From contig NZ_LT629781.1 in NCBI RefSeq assembly GCF_900105685.1, forward strand, positions 1,674,001 through 1,738,000: a DNA stretch of 64,000 bases, given 5' to 3'. A program made the position numbers and the translations under genes. The notes below the pieces were generated by a model. That model saw nothing but the letters and a program-made list of their open reading frames with translations, did no database searches and was not told the DNA's origin. Shown piece by piece: positions 34,129 through 42,144 of this stretch (position 1 is the first letter of the stretch; each line of letters starts with the position of its first letter). The stretch is from Verrucomicrobium sp. GAS474 (GTDB lineage: Bacteria > Verrucomicrobiota > Verrucomicrobiia > Methylacidiphilales > GAS474).

Positions 34129-34659
34129 ATGAGCGAAGCCCTTCTAGAACATGCCGAGGCGACGGGAAAGTCGTCCAAAATCAACGCCTCCCTGGCCGGG
34201 AAGTACCTCACGTTCTGCCTCGGGCAGGAATACTACGGCATCGCCGTCCTGAAGATCCGGGAGATCATCCGTCTCCTCGAGATCACCCCGGTCCCCCAGA
34301 TGCCCGACTTCATCCGCGGCGTCATCAATCTCCGCGGCAAGATCATCCCGGTGATCGACCTCCGCATGCGCTTCCACCTCGCGAAGGCCGACACGAATGA
34401 GCGGACCTGCATCGTCGTCGTCCAGGTCGAGCTCCCGAACGGGGACAAGACCCAGATGGGCATGGTGGTCGACGCCGTCGAGGAAGTGATCAACATCGCC
34501 CTCACCGACATGGAAGAGACGCCGAACTTCGGCGCGAAGCTCCAGTCCCACTACATCCTCGGCATGGCGAAGATCAAGGGGAAGGTGAAGACCCTTCTCG
34601 ACATCGACAAGGTCGTCGGCGCCGACGCCCTGGCCGAAGTCGCCGCCGCGACGGCCTAG
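34129..34659 (+). CDS. cheW: Chemotaxis coupling protein CheW
   Basis: The 176-residue protein is a single CheW domain after a short polar N-terminus. It has YLTFCLGQEYYGIAVLKIREIIRL, PDFIRGVINLRGKIIPVIDLRMRF, VVQVELPNGDKTQMGMVVDAVEEVINI and the C-terminal ILGMAKIKGKVKTLLDIDKVV, all typical of scaffolds that link chemoreceptors to CheA. I prefer the ATG at 34129 to a TTG three codons earlier. It would serve the soluble receptor encoded at 62086 or others outside the window. A good terminator follows. No cheA, cheB or cheR is adjacent. Confidence 0.95.
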   Translation: MSEALLEHAEATGKSSKINASLAGKYLTFCLGQEYYGIAVLKIREIIRLLEITPVPQMPDFIRGVINLRGKIIPVIDLRMRFHLAKADTNERTCIVVVQVELPNGDKTQMGMVVDAVEEVINIALTDMEETPNFGAKLQSHYILGMAKIKGKVKTLLDIDKVVGADALAEVAAATA

Positions 34660-34675
34660 GCTTCCTTCCGTTTTG

Positions 34676-34711
34676 AGAAAGGGCCCCTCGATCCGAGGGG
34701 CTCTTTTTTTT
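34676..34711 (+). terminator. Rho-independent terminator after cheW
   Basis: GGGCCCCTCG-ATC-CGAGGGGCTC forms a 9-10-bp stem, followed by eight T residues, about 20 bp after the cheW stop and before the tRNA gene. Confidence 0.92.
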
Positions 34712-34760
34712 GTGGCAGTCGGTCCGAAGTTTCTTATAGAGTCCCTCTTCCCGTAGTCCT

Positions 34761-34833
34761 GGGCCGTTAGCTCAATGGTTAGAGCAGGTGCCTTTTAAGC
34801 ACTTGGTTCTCGGTTCGAGTCCGAGACGGCCCA
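34761..34833 (+). tRNA. tRNA-Lys (anticodon UUU)
   Basis: A 73-nt cloverleaf is complete: acceptor GGGCCGT pairs with ACGGCCC, the D arm is GCTC-AATGGTTA-GAGC, the anticodon arm GGTGC-CTTTTAA-GCACT has anticodon TTT, and the T arm is CTCGG-TTCGAGT-CCGAG. The discriminator base is A and CCA is not encoded. It lies just after the cheW terminator. Confidence 0.97.
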
Positions 34834-34864
34834 CTTTTCCTCCCCCCCCCCCTTCCCGCCGGCC

Positions 34865-35605
34865 TCAGATGCCGTAGGTCCACCGCGTCACCCCGAAGAA
34901 GAGGACGATCGTGCCGAGGATCAGGAAGGGGCGCGGTTCGGAGCGGTCCTGGTGGGCCGGGGTCTTCGCGAAGAGGAGGATGAGGATGAAGCTGATCACC
35001 CACCACGCGACGTAATTCCGCCAATGGGGGAGGCCGTCGCCGCCCCAGATCCAGTAGACCTTGATCTTCGAGGCGAGGGGCTCCATGAACCAGTCGAGCG
35101 CGGTGACGAGGCCCGCGACGATCGCCGCCTCGATCACGGGGATGAAACCCGCGAGGAAGCTGCGCCAGAGGATCAGCGCGTTCGAGATCAGGACGTACCA
35201 CGCCAGCGGGATCGTGACGGGGACGAGGCCGAGGAACGGGAGGAAGTCGAGGCGCGGGCCGAGGTTCTCCGTGTAGGCGTAGCGGCCGAAGGGGAAGCCG
35301 GTGACGACGCCGATCACCTCGAGGCCGAAGGGGATGACGAGGAGGGCGACGAGCCAGCGCCGCGCGGCCCGGCGGCCCCAGATATTGTTCACGATCCGGC
35401 GCGTGTTCTCCGCCGCCAGCAGGAGGAGGAGGGGGTCGCCCCAGGCGATGCAGAAGCCGACGAAGGCCCGGACCCAGCCCGGCAGGAAGAGCCATTGCCC
35501 CGGCGTCGCCTCGGTGACGTGGAACGGGGCGGCGGCGAGGCCGACGGCGATCCACGCGAGGTAGAGGAGGAAAAAGAAGCGGTCGGAGGGATGCCAGGGT
35601 CTCAT
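34865..35605 (-). CDS. Carotenoid biosynthesis membrane protein (CruF-like)
   Basis: The 246-residue protein has seven hydrophobic helices and resembles the CruF/bisanhydrobacterioruberin-hydratase group, which hydrates the end of acyclic C40 or C50 carotenoids. Recognisable polar residues inside membrane segments are FGLEVIGVVTGFPFGRYAYTENLG, VPVTIPLAWYVLISNA and TALDWFMEPLASKIKVYWIWGGDGLP-type loops (E, D and W conserved in this family by recollection). It lies 13 bp downstream of the phytoene-desaturase-like gene on the same strand, so the two form a carotenoid operon. The exact pigment cannot be derived. No phytoene synthase is in the window. Confidence 0.82.
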   Translation of the reverse strand: MRPWHPSDRFFFLLYLAWIAVGLAAAPFHVTEATPGQWLFLPGWVRAFVGFCIAWGDPLLLLLAAENTRRIVNNIWGRRAARRWLVALLVIPFGLEVIGVVTGFPFGRYAYTENLGPRLDFLPFLGLVPVTIPLAWYVLISNALILWRSFLAGFIPVIEAAIVAGLVTALDWFMEPLASKIKVYWIWGGDGLPHWRNYVAWWVISFILILLFAKTPAHQDRSEPRPFLILGTIVLFFGVTRWTYGI

Positions 35606-35618
35606 GAGGGGGGACGAC

Positions 35619-37100
35619 TCAAAAATCGACCCTCTCCGCTACCATGTTTGCGGAGAGTAACACAAGCGGGATTCCTCCCCCCGGGTGGGTCGTCCCGCCG
35701 ACGAAGTGGAGCCTCGCGACGCCGCGCCGGGAGATCGGGGGCCGGAGGAAGGCCGTGCGGAGGGAGTGCGAGGCCCATCCGTAGAGCGCGCCGCCGCGCG
35801 AGCCGTCCCGCCGGGCGAAGTCGGCGGGGGTGAAAATCTGCCGGGTTCCGGGGATGGCCTCGCGCCACAAATCGGGAAGGGCGAGGCGGGGGAACCGTCC
35901 CGGCAGGGCGGCGCAGACCCGCGCGACATAGGCCTCGGTCTCGGCGGGGGAGAGGGCGGAGGCGGCGGGCGCGTTGACGAGGAGGAAGACGTTCTCCCCG
36001 CCCGGGGGCGCGTCGGCGGGATCGGTCCGGCAGGTCGAGGCGAGGTAGACCGTCGGCTCCTCCGGGAGCGTCTTCCGGTCGAAGAGCGCGGCGAACTCGG
36101 CGGCGTAATCGGAGGAGAAGAAGATCGAGTGGTGGCCGATGTGGGGAAGCCGCCGCGCCAGGCCGAGGGTGACGACGAGGGCCGAGGTGGAGAGGGCGGG
36201 CCGGAGGAGCGCCGCCTTCTCCCTTTCGGCGAACGCCGCGCGGAGCCATCCCTGCGACGCCTGGAGGACGTCCTGGTTGCAGATCACCGCGTCGAAGCGG
36301 GAGGCCGTCCCCGCGCCGTCCTCCACGAGGTGCTCCCCGCCCTCCTTCCTCCACGACCGGGCCTCGGTGCCGAAGCGGAAGCGGACGCCCCGGGCCTCGG
36401 CGAGCCGGTGGACGGCCGCGCCGATCGCCGCCATGCCGCCGCGCACATACCACGCGCCGTAACGGGCCTCGATGTAGGGGATGATCGAGAACGTCGCCGG
36501 GGTCCGCGCCGGGTGGGAGCCGTTGTAGGTCGCGAAGCGGGCGAAGAGCTGGCGGACCTTCGGGTCGGCGATGTGGCGGGCGATCTCCTCCTCCAGGGTG
36601 CGGCAGTTCATCACCTTCGGCAGATGGCGGAGGTGGGCGAGGTTCCGCCACGTGAAGGCGCGCCAGAACTCGGCGGGCGGGTAGTGGAGGAAGGCCTCGC
36701 CCGAGAGGGCGTCGATCCCCTCCGCATGGGCGAGGAAGCGGGCGACGTCGGGACGCGCCCAAAACGGGGCGTCCTCGTCGAGCGTCGTCCCGTCCCCCCA
36801 GAAATAGCGGCAGGCCGAAGGGAGCCGCTCCAGCGTCAGCCAATCCTCGCGCTTTTCCCCCGCCGTCGCGAAGAGGGCGTCGAGGACGTGGGGCATCGTC
36901 AGGAGCGAGGGGCCGAGGTCCCAGCGGAAGCCCGCCTCACGCCGTTCCTGCAGTTTCCCGCCCGGCGCGGCGTTCTTTTCCCAGACCTCGACGCGGTGGC
37001 CCGCGCAGGCGAGGCGGAGCGCCGCCGCCATCCCGCCGAGGCCCGCGCCGACGACCACGACGGCTTTCTTCCCCTGGTTGGAGCGGTTCGGCTTGAACAT
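35619..37100 (-). CDS. Carotenoid desaturase/dehydrogenase (CrtI-type FAD oxidoreductase)
   Basis: The 493-residue protein starts with a Rossmann FAD motif, AVVVVGAGLGGMAAALRLACAGHRVEVWEKN, followed by APGGKLQERREAGFRWDLGPSLLTMP, the hallmark of CrtI-like phytoene desaturases and related carotenoid isomerase/desaturases. The C-terminal FAD-binding segment LHFVGGTTHPGGGIPLVLLSANMVAER is intact. The ATG at 37100 is selected because GAGAGAGG precedes it and the Rossmann motif follows directly. A much longer frame upstream runs antisense through the divergent hydrolase gene. It may make lycopene or act later (CrtD-like). The CruF-like gene downstream supports acyclic carotenoid synthesis. Confidence 0.9.
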   Translation of the reverse strand: MFKPNRSNQGKKAVVVVGAGLGGMAAALRLACAGHRVEVWEKNAAPGGKLQERREAGFRWDLGPSLLTMPHVLDALFATAGEKREDWLTLERLPSACRYFWGDGTTLDEDAPFWARPDVARFLAHAEGIDALSGEAFLHYPPAEFWRAFTWRNLAHLRHLPKVMNCRTLEEEIARHIADPKVRQLFARFATYNGSHPARTPATFSIIPYIEARYGAWYVRGGMAAIGAAVHRLAEARGVRFRFGTEARSWRKEGGEHLVEDGAGTASRFDAVICNQDVLQASQGWLRAAFAEREKAALLRPALSTSALVVTLGLARRLPHIGHHSIFFSSDYAAEFAALFDRKTLPEEPTVYLASTCRTDPADAPPGGENVFLLVNAPAASALSPAETEAYVARVCAALPGRFPRLALPDLWREAIPGTRQIFTPADFARRDGSRGGALYGWASHSLRTAFLRPPISRRGVARLHFVGGTTHPGGGIPLVLLSANMVAERVDF

Positions 37101-37127
37101 TGCCTCTCTCGATAGCAAAAACGGGCC

Positions 37128-38198
37128 ATGCTCGGCCATCTCCATCGCACGATCCTCCGCCCGGCCTGGCGTTTGGCCCATCGGGCCGGGGCGCGATTGG
37201 TCGACGAGGCGAGCTTCGGCGCGATCAACGCCCTCCACCTCCGGCACGATGGCGGTCCCGGCCTGGCCGCCCGCCTCGGGGAATACATCGCCGGTTGGAG
37301 CGGGGCCTCTCATGATGCTTACTACGCGCTTGAGGGGGAGGGAGTGGCCCGCTCCCGGGAGGCGCTTTCGCGCATCACCCTCGGCACAGGGCCTGCCCGC
37401 CTTGTCTTTCCAAGTCCGCTTGCGTCGGTCGTCGGTCTCCACGAGGAAAACGATAGCGCCGTCTACGATCTCTTCCCTTGCGCGGCGGGTTGGGTCGGAG
37501 CGCCAACCCTTCTCATGGGCCACGGCCTCATGTCGGTCAGCGATAGCGGCTATCGGCGTGAGGCGGCTCGGCTCAACGCCCTCGGCTGGAACGTCGTCTT
37601 CTGCCACCTTCCCTACCACTACGCGCGGAAGCCCCGGCGCGGCTGGATCACCTCGGGGGAGCTGGCCGTCACCGCCGATCTGGTCCGCACCGTCGAGGGG
37701 GTCCGGCAATCGGTCATCGAGACGCGGCTCCTTGTCGAGTGGCTGGCGGGGAAGGGCGCGCCGTTCTTCGTTGGCTGGGGGATGAGCTACGGCGCGTGGA
37801 TCATGGCCCTCCTCGGCTGCGTCGAGGAGCGGATGGGCCGCCTGATTTTGGTCGAGCCGATCCTCGACGTCCAAAGCGCCATCTGGGATTCGCCGACCTG
37901 CATCGCGATGCGCTGGCACCTGGGCCGCCAGGGCGTGACCCGCGCGGGTACCGCCCCCCACATGCGCCTCTGCTGCCCCTACCACGTCCCCCCCCGGCTC
38001 GACCCCCGCCACGTGCTGATGTTGGCGGGAAGCTACGACCGCATCGCCCCGCCCGAGACGATCCGGGCGTTGCATCGGAAGTGGGCGGGATCGCACTATC
38101 ATGAGTTCCCGCAGGGGCATGTCGGGTATCGCCTTCTGCCGGAGAGCTTCCGTCTGGCCGATGCGCTGTGGGGGGGGGAATTGCCGCCGTTGGTGTAG
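37128..38198 (+). CDS. Alpha/beta-hydrolase family protein
   Basis: The 356-residue protein contains an alpha/beta-hydrolase core: an oxyanion strand TLLMGHGLMSVSDSGY near residue 130, the nucleophile elbow VGWGMSYGAW (Ser near residue 210), a charge-relay Asp in LAGSYDRIAPPE and His in FPQGHVGYRLL near 330. An N-terminal region of about 110 residues (includes AYYALEGEGVARSREAL) precedes the core, similar in layout to the Abhydrolase_18 group. It diverges from the carotenoid desaturase with only 27 bp between starts, so expression is probably linked. An esterase or acyl-transfer role in carotenoid or lipid modification is possible but not shown. Repeat copy D follows. Confidence 0.8.
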   Translation: MLGHLHRTILRPAWRLAHRAGARLVDEASFGAINALHLRHDGGPGLAARLGEYIAGWSGASHDAYYALEGEGVARSREALSRITLGTGPARLVFPSPLASVVGLHEENDSAVYDLFPCAAGWVGAPTLLMGHGLMSVSDSGYRREAARLNALGWNVVFCHLPYHYARKPRRGWITSGELAVTADLVRTVEGVRQSVIETRLLVEWLAGKGAPFFVGWGMSYGAWIMALLGCVEERMGRLILVEPILDVQSAIWDSPTCIAMRWHLGRQGVTRAGTAPHMRLCCPYHVPPRLDPRHVLMLAGSYDRIAPPETIRALHRKWAGSHYHEFPQGHVGYRLLPESFRLADALWGGELPPLV

Positions 38199-38233
38199 GG
38201 GCGCTGGAGAGAAGGGCGCGTCCTTTGCGCCGC

Positions 38234-38478
38234 GGAGCGGGGCGGCCCTTCGGGGCTGGCGGGGTCGACCCTGTACAGCTGGAGGCGACCCGCTTTATAG
38301 CCCAAGAGGGGCTTCGCCCCTCCTGGAACCTCCTGTTCTGAGGGCCTGAACTAGGCGGACGCACTTTGGCGGCGCCTTGTCTCCGAACTGGATTAAAATC
38401 GGATGGTTCCTGGAGCGCCCGAGGGTACGGACGATAGGGAGAGACGGGGCCAATACGCCTAGACTCCTATTGGGAGAC
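38234..38478 (-). repeat. Interspersed repeat, copy D, with array units after its tail
   Basis: A 245-bp copy in the orientation of B and C, from GGAGCGGGGCGGCCC to ACTCCTATTGGGAGACGG, of the CCA/TGG subfamily. Its tail runs into two more array sub-units (CTCTATGGGAGAGAT, GCGCTTGGGAGAAAT) up to about 38510. Together with flanks it fills the 408-bp gap between the hydrolase stop and the FIST gene. Nothing else is visible there. Confidence 0.9.
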
Positions 38479-38606
38479 GGCTCTATGGGAGAGATGCGCT
38501 TGGGAGAAATTATTCCTCTCTGTGTGGCTGGAGTTGAAAACTCCCGCTAACCCGGCAACCCCTCCGATGTTTGACAAGGCTGCCCCCCGTTCGCCAATCT
38601 GGGGGG

Positions 38607-39902
38607 GTGAGTTCTTCCGTCTCTTCGGCCTCCTCCCGCCTCGGCACCGGGCCTTATGACGAAGCCAACGTCCGCCGCCTCGCCCGGGAAGCCCGGGAGG
38701 AACTCGGCGGCGAGCCGACCCTCGGCATCGTCTTCGTCACCCCCGATTACATTCCCGACATCGCCGACTTCCTCGAGGTCGTCCGCCTCCATGCCCATAT
38801 CCCCCTCCTCGTCGGCGGGAGCGGCCACAGCCTCCTCGGCGTCGGCGAGGAGATGGAGGGGGGCTCTGGCTTCAGCCTCCTCCTCCTCCGCCTGCCGCAG
38901 ACCCCGGTCCACGCCTATCACCTCCCCTCGTCGCTGATGCGCGATCCCGAGATCGGGGAGCAGGACCACGAGGGCGACCTCCGCGCCTGGCAGCGCCTCG
39001 TCGGCAAGGACGGGGCCGCCGCGAAGGCGTGGATGGCCCTCATCGATCCCTTCGATTTCCCCGTCGAGCGGTGGCTCGCCCAGTGGGACGAGGCCTTCCC
39101 CGGCATCCCCGTCTTCGGCGGCCTCTCCAGCGGGCCGAAGATGCCGGGCGCCAATCCCGGCTCGGGCTCCGATTCGGGCTCAGGCCTTGGCTCGGCCAAC
39201 GAGGCGTGGGTCTTCCTCGACGGGAAGGTCGTCGACGGCGCGGTGCTCGTCGGCTTCGGCGGCGAGGTCGCGATCCGCACCCTCGTTTCCCAAGGCTGCA
39301 AGCCGATCGGGGAGCCCTCGATCATCACCGGGGCCGACCAGAACATCCTCTACACCCTCGGCTCCCAGCCCGCCTACAAGATCCTCGACGGGGCCTTCCA
39401 GTCCCTCACCGACGACGAGAAGGAAAAGGCCCGGGGCCACCTCTTCGCGGGCCTCGCGATGAGCGAGTACGTCGACGAATTCAAGCGGGGCGATTTCCTC
39501 GTCCGCAGCATCCTCGGGGCCGACCCGAACACCGGGGCCGTCGCCATCGCCGCCCATCCCCGGATCGGGCAGACTCTCCAATACCAGCTGCGCGACGCCG
39601 AGGCCGCCTCCGACGACCTCCACGAGGCCCTCGAGCGGACTGTCGATGACCCCGCCGTGAAGCGGAAGCCGCCCGTTGCCGCCCTCGTCTTCACCTGCAC
39701 CGGGCGCGGGCAGAGCCTCTTCGCCCAGCCAGGGCACGACGCGAAGGCGTTGAACCGGGCCTTCCCCGGCCTCCCCGTCGCCGGGTTCTTCGCCAACGGG
39801 GAGATCGGCCCCGTCGGCTCCCACAGCTACATCCACGGATACAGCGCCTCGATCGCCTTCTTCGGGACCCCGCCCGAGGCCGTCGCCCCCGCCGCGATCT
39901 GA
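38607..39902 (+). CDS. FIST-domain sensor protein
   Basis: The protein of about 431 residues has the FIST N and FIST C halves. The first half runs to about 230 with LGIVFVTPDYIPDIADFLEVV, PLLVGGSGHSLLG and FGGLSSG. The second half includes ILDGAFQSLTDDEKEKARGHLF, GDFLVRSILGADPNTGAVAI and LVFTCTGRGQSLF ... GFFANGEIGPVG. FIST domains bind small ligands such as amino acids and usually feed signalling proteins; this one stands alone. A Gly/Ser spacer (ANPGSGSDSGSGLGSANE) is inserted near residue 195. The GTG at 38607, after a G-run, is the likelier start; an in-frame TTG lies 36 bp upstream. It precedes miaB by 41 bp. Confidence 0.88.
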   Translation: MSSSVSSASSRLGTGPYDEANVRRLAREAREELGGEPTLGIVFVTPDYIPDIADFLEVVRLHAHIPLLVGGSGHSLLGVGEEMEGGSGFSLLLLRLPQTPVHAYHLPSSLMRDPEIGEQDHEGDLRAWQRLVGKDGAAAKAWMALIDPFDFPVERWLAQWDEAFPGIPVFGGLSSGPKMPGANPGSGSDSGSGLGSANEAWVFLDGKVVDGAVLVGFGGEVAIRTLVSQGCKPIGEPSIITGADQNILYTLGSQPAYKILDGAFQSLTDDEKEKARGHLFAGLAMSEYVDEFKRGDFLVRSILGADPNTGAVAIAAHPRIGQTLQYQLRDAEAASDDLHEALERTVDDPAVKRKPPVAALVFTCTGRGQSLFAQPGHDAKALNRAFPGLPVAGFFANGEIGPVGSHSYIHGYSASIAFFGTPPEAVAPAAI

Positions 39903-39943
39903 GCCCGAGTAACGGGGGATACCGCCTCGCCCGCCCTGCCACG

Positions 39944-41326
39944 ATGCCTTCCGTTTTCGTCAAGACCTACGGCTGCCAGATGAACGTCCGGGACTCGGAG
40001 CAGGTCGTCCGCGACCTCGCCACCCGGGGATACAGCGTCGCCGCCTCGGAGGAGGAGGCCGACGTCATCCTGCTGAACACCTGCTCCGTCCGCGACATGG
40101 CGGAGCAGAAGGCGATCGAGAAGATCGGCCAGTTCCGCCACCTCAAGAAGAAGCGGCCCCACCTCGTCCTCGGCCTCATGGGCTGCATGGCGCAGAGCCG
40201 GGGCGCCTCGCTCTTCGACGGCCTCCCCGACCTCGACCTCGTCGTCGGGACGCAGAAGTTCCACGAGGTCGCCGCCCATGTCGACCGGCTGCGCGACGGC
40301 GACCCGGCGGCGCGGTCGCCGGTCGTCGACACCGGGGCCGAGGCCGGTTCCCAGAACGCGATCCGCGATCACGTGCTGGAGCCGGGGCAGCGGAGCGCCT
40401 TCGTCTCGATCATGCAGGGGTGCAACATGCACTGCACCTTCTGCATCGTCCCCTCGACGCGCGGGCCGGAGCGGAGCCGCCCGATCGCCGAGATCGTCCG
40501 CGAGGTCGAGGGCCTCGTCGCGGGCGGCGTCCGGGAGGTGACCCTCCTCGGCCAGATCGTCAATCTCTACGGGCGGCACGAATTTGAAAAAAAGGACGGG
40601 CAATCGCCCTTCGTCCAGCTCCTCCGCGCCGTCGCCGCCGTGCCGGGGATCGACCGGGTCCGCTTCACCTCGCCCCATCCCGTCGGCTTCCGCGACGATC
40701 TGATCGAGGCGATCCGCGACGTGCCGCAGATCTGCGAGTCGGTCCACATGCCGCTCCAGTCGGGGAGCGACGCGATCCTGAAGGCGATGCACCGCGGCTA
40801 CACGGCGGAGAAATACCTCGGCCTCGTCGCGAAGCTCCGCGCGGCGATCCCCGACGTCTCGATCTCGACCGACATCATCGTCGGCTTCCCCGGCGAGACC
40901 GAGGCCGACTTCGAGGCGACGAAGGCCGTCGCCCTCGCCGCCGGGTTCGACGCCGCCTATGTCTTCCGCTACTCGCCGCGGACGAATACCCCCGCCGCGG
41001 CGCTCCCCGACCCGGTCTCCGAGGAGGTGAAGGCGGCGCGGAACCACGACCTCCTCATGGCGATCGACGGCCCGCTGAAGGCGAAGAGCCGCGCCCGCAT
41101 CGGCACTGTCGTCGAGATCCTCGTCGAGGGGGAGAGCAAGACCAACCCGACCCGCTTCCAGGGCCGGACGAGGGGAAACCACCTCGTCATCGTCGAGCGG
41201 AACGAGCGGTGGCGGGGGCAGCTCCTCCCCGTCCGCATCGTCGAGACGACGGGGTACACCTCCTACGCCGAACCGGCATTGCTTGAAAGCGACACGGTTT
41301 CAGCCCAGACTGTCGCCTTTTCATGA
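39944..41326 (+). CDS. miaB: tRNA-2-methylthio-N6-dimethylallyladenosine synthase
   Basis: The 460-residue radical-SAM enzyme adds the 2-methylthio group at A37 of tRNAs. The N-terminal UPF0004 domain carries the auxiliary-cluster Cys residues in KTYGCQMN, LLNTCSVRD and LMGCMAQ. The radical-SAM C-x3-C-x2-C is GCNMHCTFCIVPSTRG near residue 160. A C-terminal TRAM domain (about 375-450: GTVVEILVEGESK ... LVIVERNERWRGQLLPVRI) binds tRNA. All catalytic Cys are present and the length is usual. It overlaps the next membrane-protein gene by 4 bp (ATGA) and probably shares a transcript with the FIST gene. Confidence 0.97.
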   Translation: MPSVFVKTYGCQMNVRDSEQVVRDLATRGYSVAASEEEADVILLNTCSVRDMAEQKAIEKIGQFRHLKKKRPHLVLGLMGCMAQSRGASLFDGLPDLDLVVGTQKFHEVAAHVDRLRDGDPAARSPVVDTGAEAGSQNAIRDHVLEPGQRSAFVSIMQGCNMHCTFCIVPSTRGPERSRPIAEIVREVEGLVAGGVREVTLLGQIVNLYGRHEFEKKDGQSPFVQLLRAVAAVPGIDRVRFTSPHPVGFRDDLIEAIRDVPQICESVHMPLQSGSDAILKAMHRGYTAEKYLGLVAKLRAAIPDVSISTDIIVGFPGETEADFEATKAVALAAGFDAAYVFRYSPRTNTPAAALPDPVSEEVKAARNHDLLMAIDGPLKAKSRARIGTVVEILVEGESKTNPTRFQGRTRGNHLVIVERNERWRGQLLPVRIVETTGYTSYAEPALLESDTVSAQTVAFS

Positions 41327-41874
41327 TTTACTCCTTCAGCCTCCAGGCCGTCGCCATCGTCATCGGCCTCGCCTATCTCCTCGGCCACCTGCCCGGCATC
41401 GTCCGTCCGGTCGCGACCGCGGAATGGCTGCGGACGGTGCCGCGCAGCGTCCCCCTCGGCTTCCTTCTCTTCGGCGCGGCCTATGTCTGGACGCTCTTCC
41501 TCGTGGCGACGATCGACCTCGGGGAGTTCTCCTCCTACCGCAGCGGGATCTTCATCTTCTTCCTCGCCCTCGGCCTCGGCGTCCTGCTCTGGGCGCGGGA
41601 TTACCTCGCCGTCCGCGGCTTCGCCTGCCTGCTGTGCCTCGCGGCCGACGTCGTCCTCGACGCCGCCTTCCTTCACAACGAACCGGCGAAGCTCCTCTAC
41701 GTCACCGTCGCCTATGTGTGGGTGGTCGTCGGGGTCGTCCTCTTCTTCTCCCCCTACCGCCTCCGGGATGCGATCGCGTGGGCGACCGCGACGCCGCTGC
41801 GGCTGAAGGCGCTCTCCCTCGGCGGCTCGGCCTTCGGCCTGGTCCTCCTGCTCGTCGCGTGGGTCGCGCTTTAG
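41323..41874 (+). CDS. Hypothetical six-helix membrane protein
   Basis: The 183-residue protein consists almost wholly of hydrophobic segments (about 5-27, 44-65, 75-92, 95-115, 122-145 and 158-182), separated by short charged loops. No cofactor or transport motif is evident; polar in-membrane residues include ADVVLDAAF and AYVWTLF. It begins inside the miaB stop codon (ATGA), so it is translationally coupled to miaB. Its function is unknown. Confidence 0.75.
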   Translation: MIYSFSLQAVAIVIGLAYLLGHLPGIVRPVATAEWLRTVPRSVPLGFLLFGAAYVWTLFLVATIDLGEFSSYRSGIFIFFLALGLGVLLWARDYLAVRGFACLLCLAADVVLDAAFLHNEPAKLLYVTVAYVWVVVGVVLFFSPYRLRDAIAWATATPLRLKALSLGGSAFGLVLLLVAWVAL

Positions 41875-42144
41875 CGCGGGCCGTTCAGGTCATCACCGTA
41901 CTTTTCGCCGAACGAATTCCCTTCGCTTCGGGTCATTCACGGTCCCGCAGGGACCATGGAAGGGCTTATCGGCGTCGCTGTAAAAACCGCGCATTTCCCT
42001 GGTGAACTACCCTCTTTAAGGGGGCTTGGTACAGGAAAAGTGGCTTTTTATAGGTATAAACGCTTAATGCAAGTAAGGGATTTTATCTGCTTATCGTGTT
42101 TTTAATTGTAATCACCCTTTCCGAGGGTTATTTCTCCAATCGCT

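Noticed and set aside
35619-38120. An 833-residue version of the carotenoid desaturase
   Set aside because: The extra N-terminal 340 residues are antisense to the alpha/beta-hydrolase gene and low in complexity; the Rossmann motif begins right after the ATG at 37100.
38099-38305. Recurring short peptide MGYKAGRLQLYRVD in several repeat copies
   Set aside because: It appears because the DNA repeat is conserved. It uses a TTG start without a ribosome-binding site, the frame is lost in the CAC/GTG subfamily, and the C-terminal parts differ. It is not evidence of a protein.
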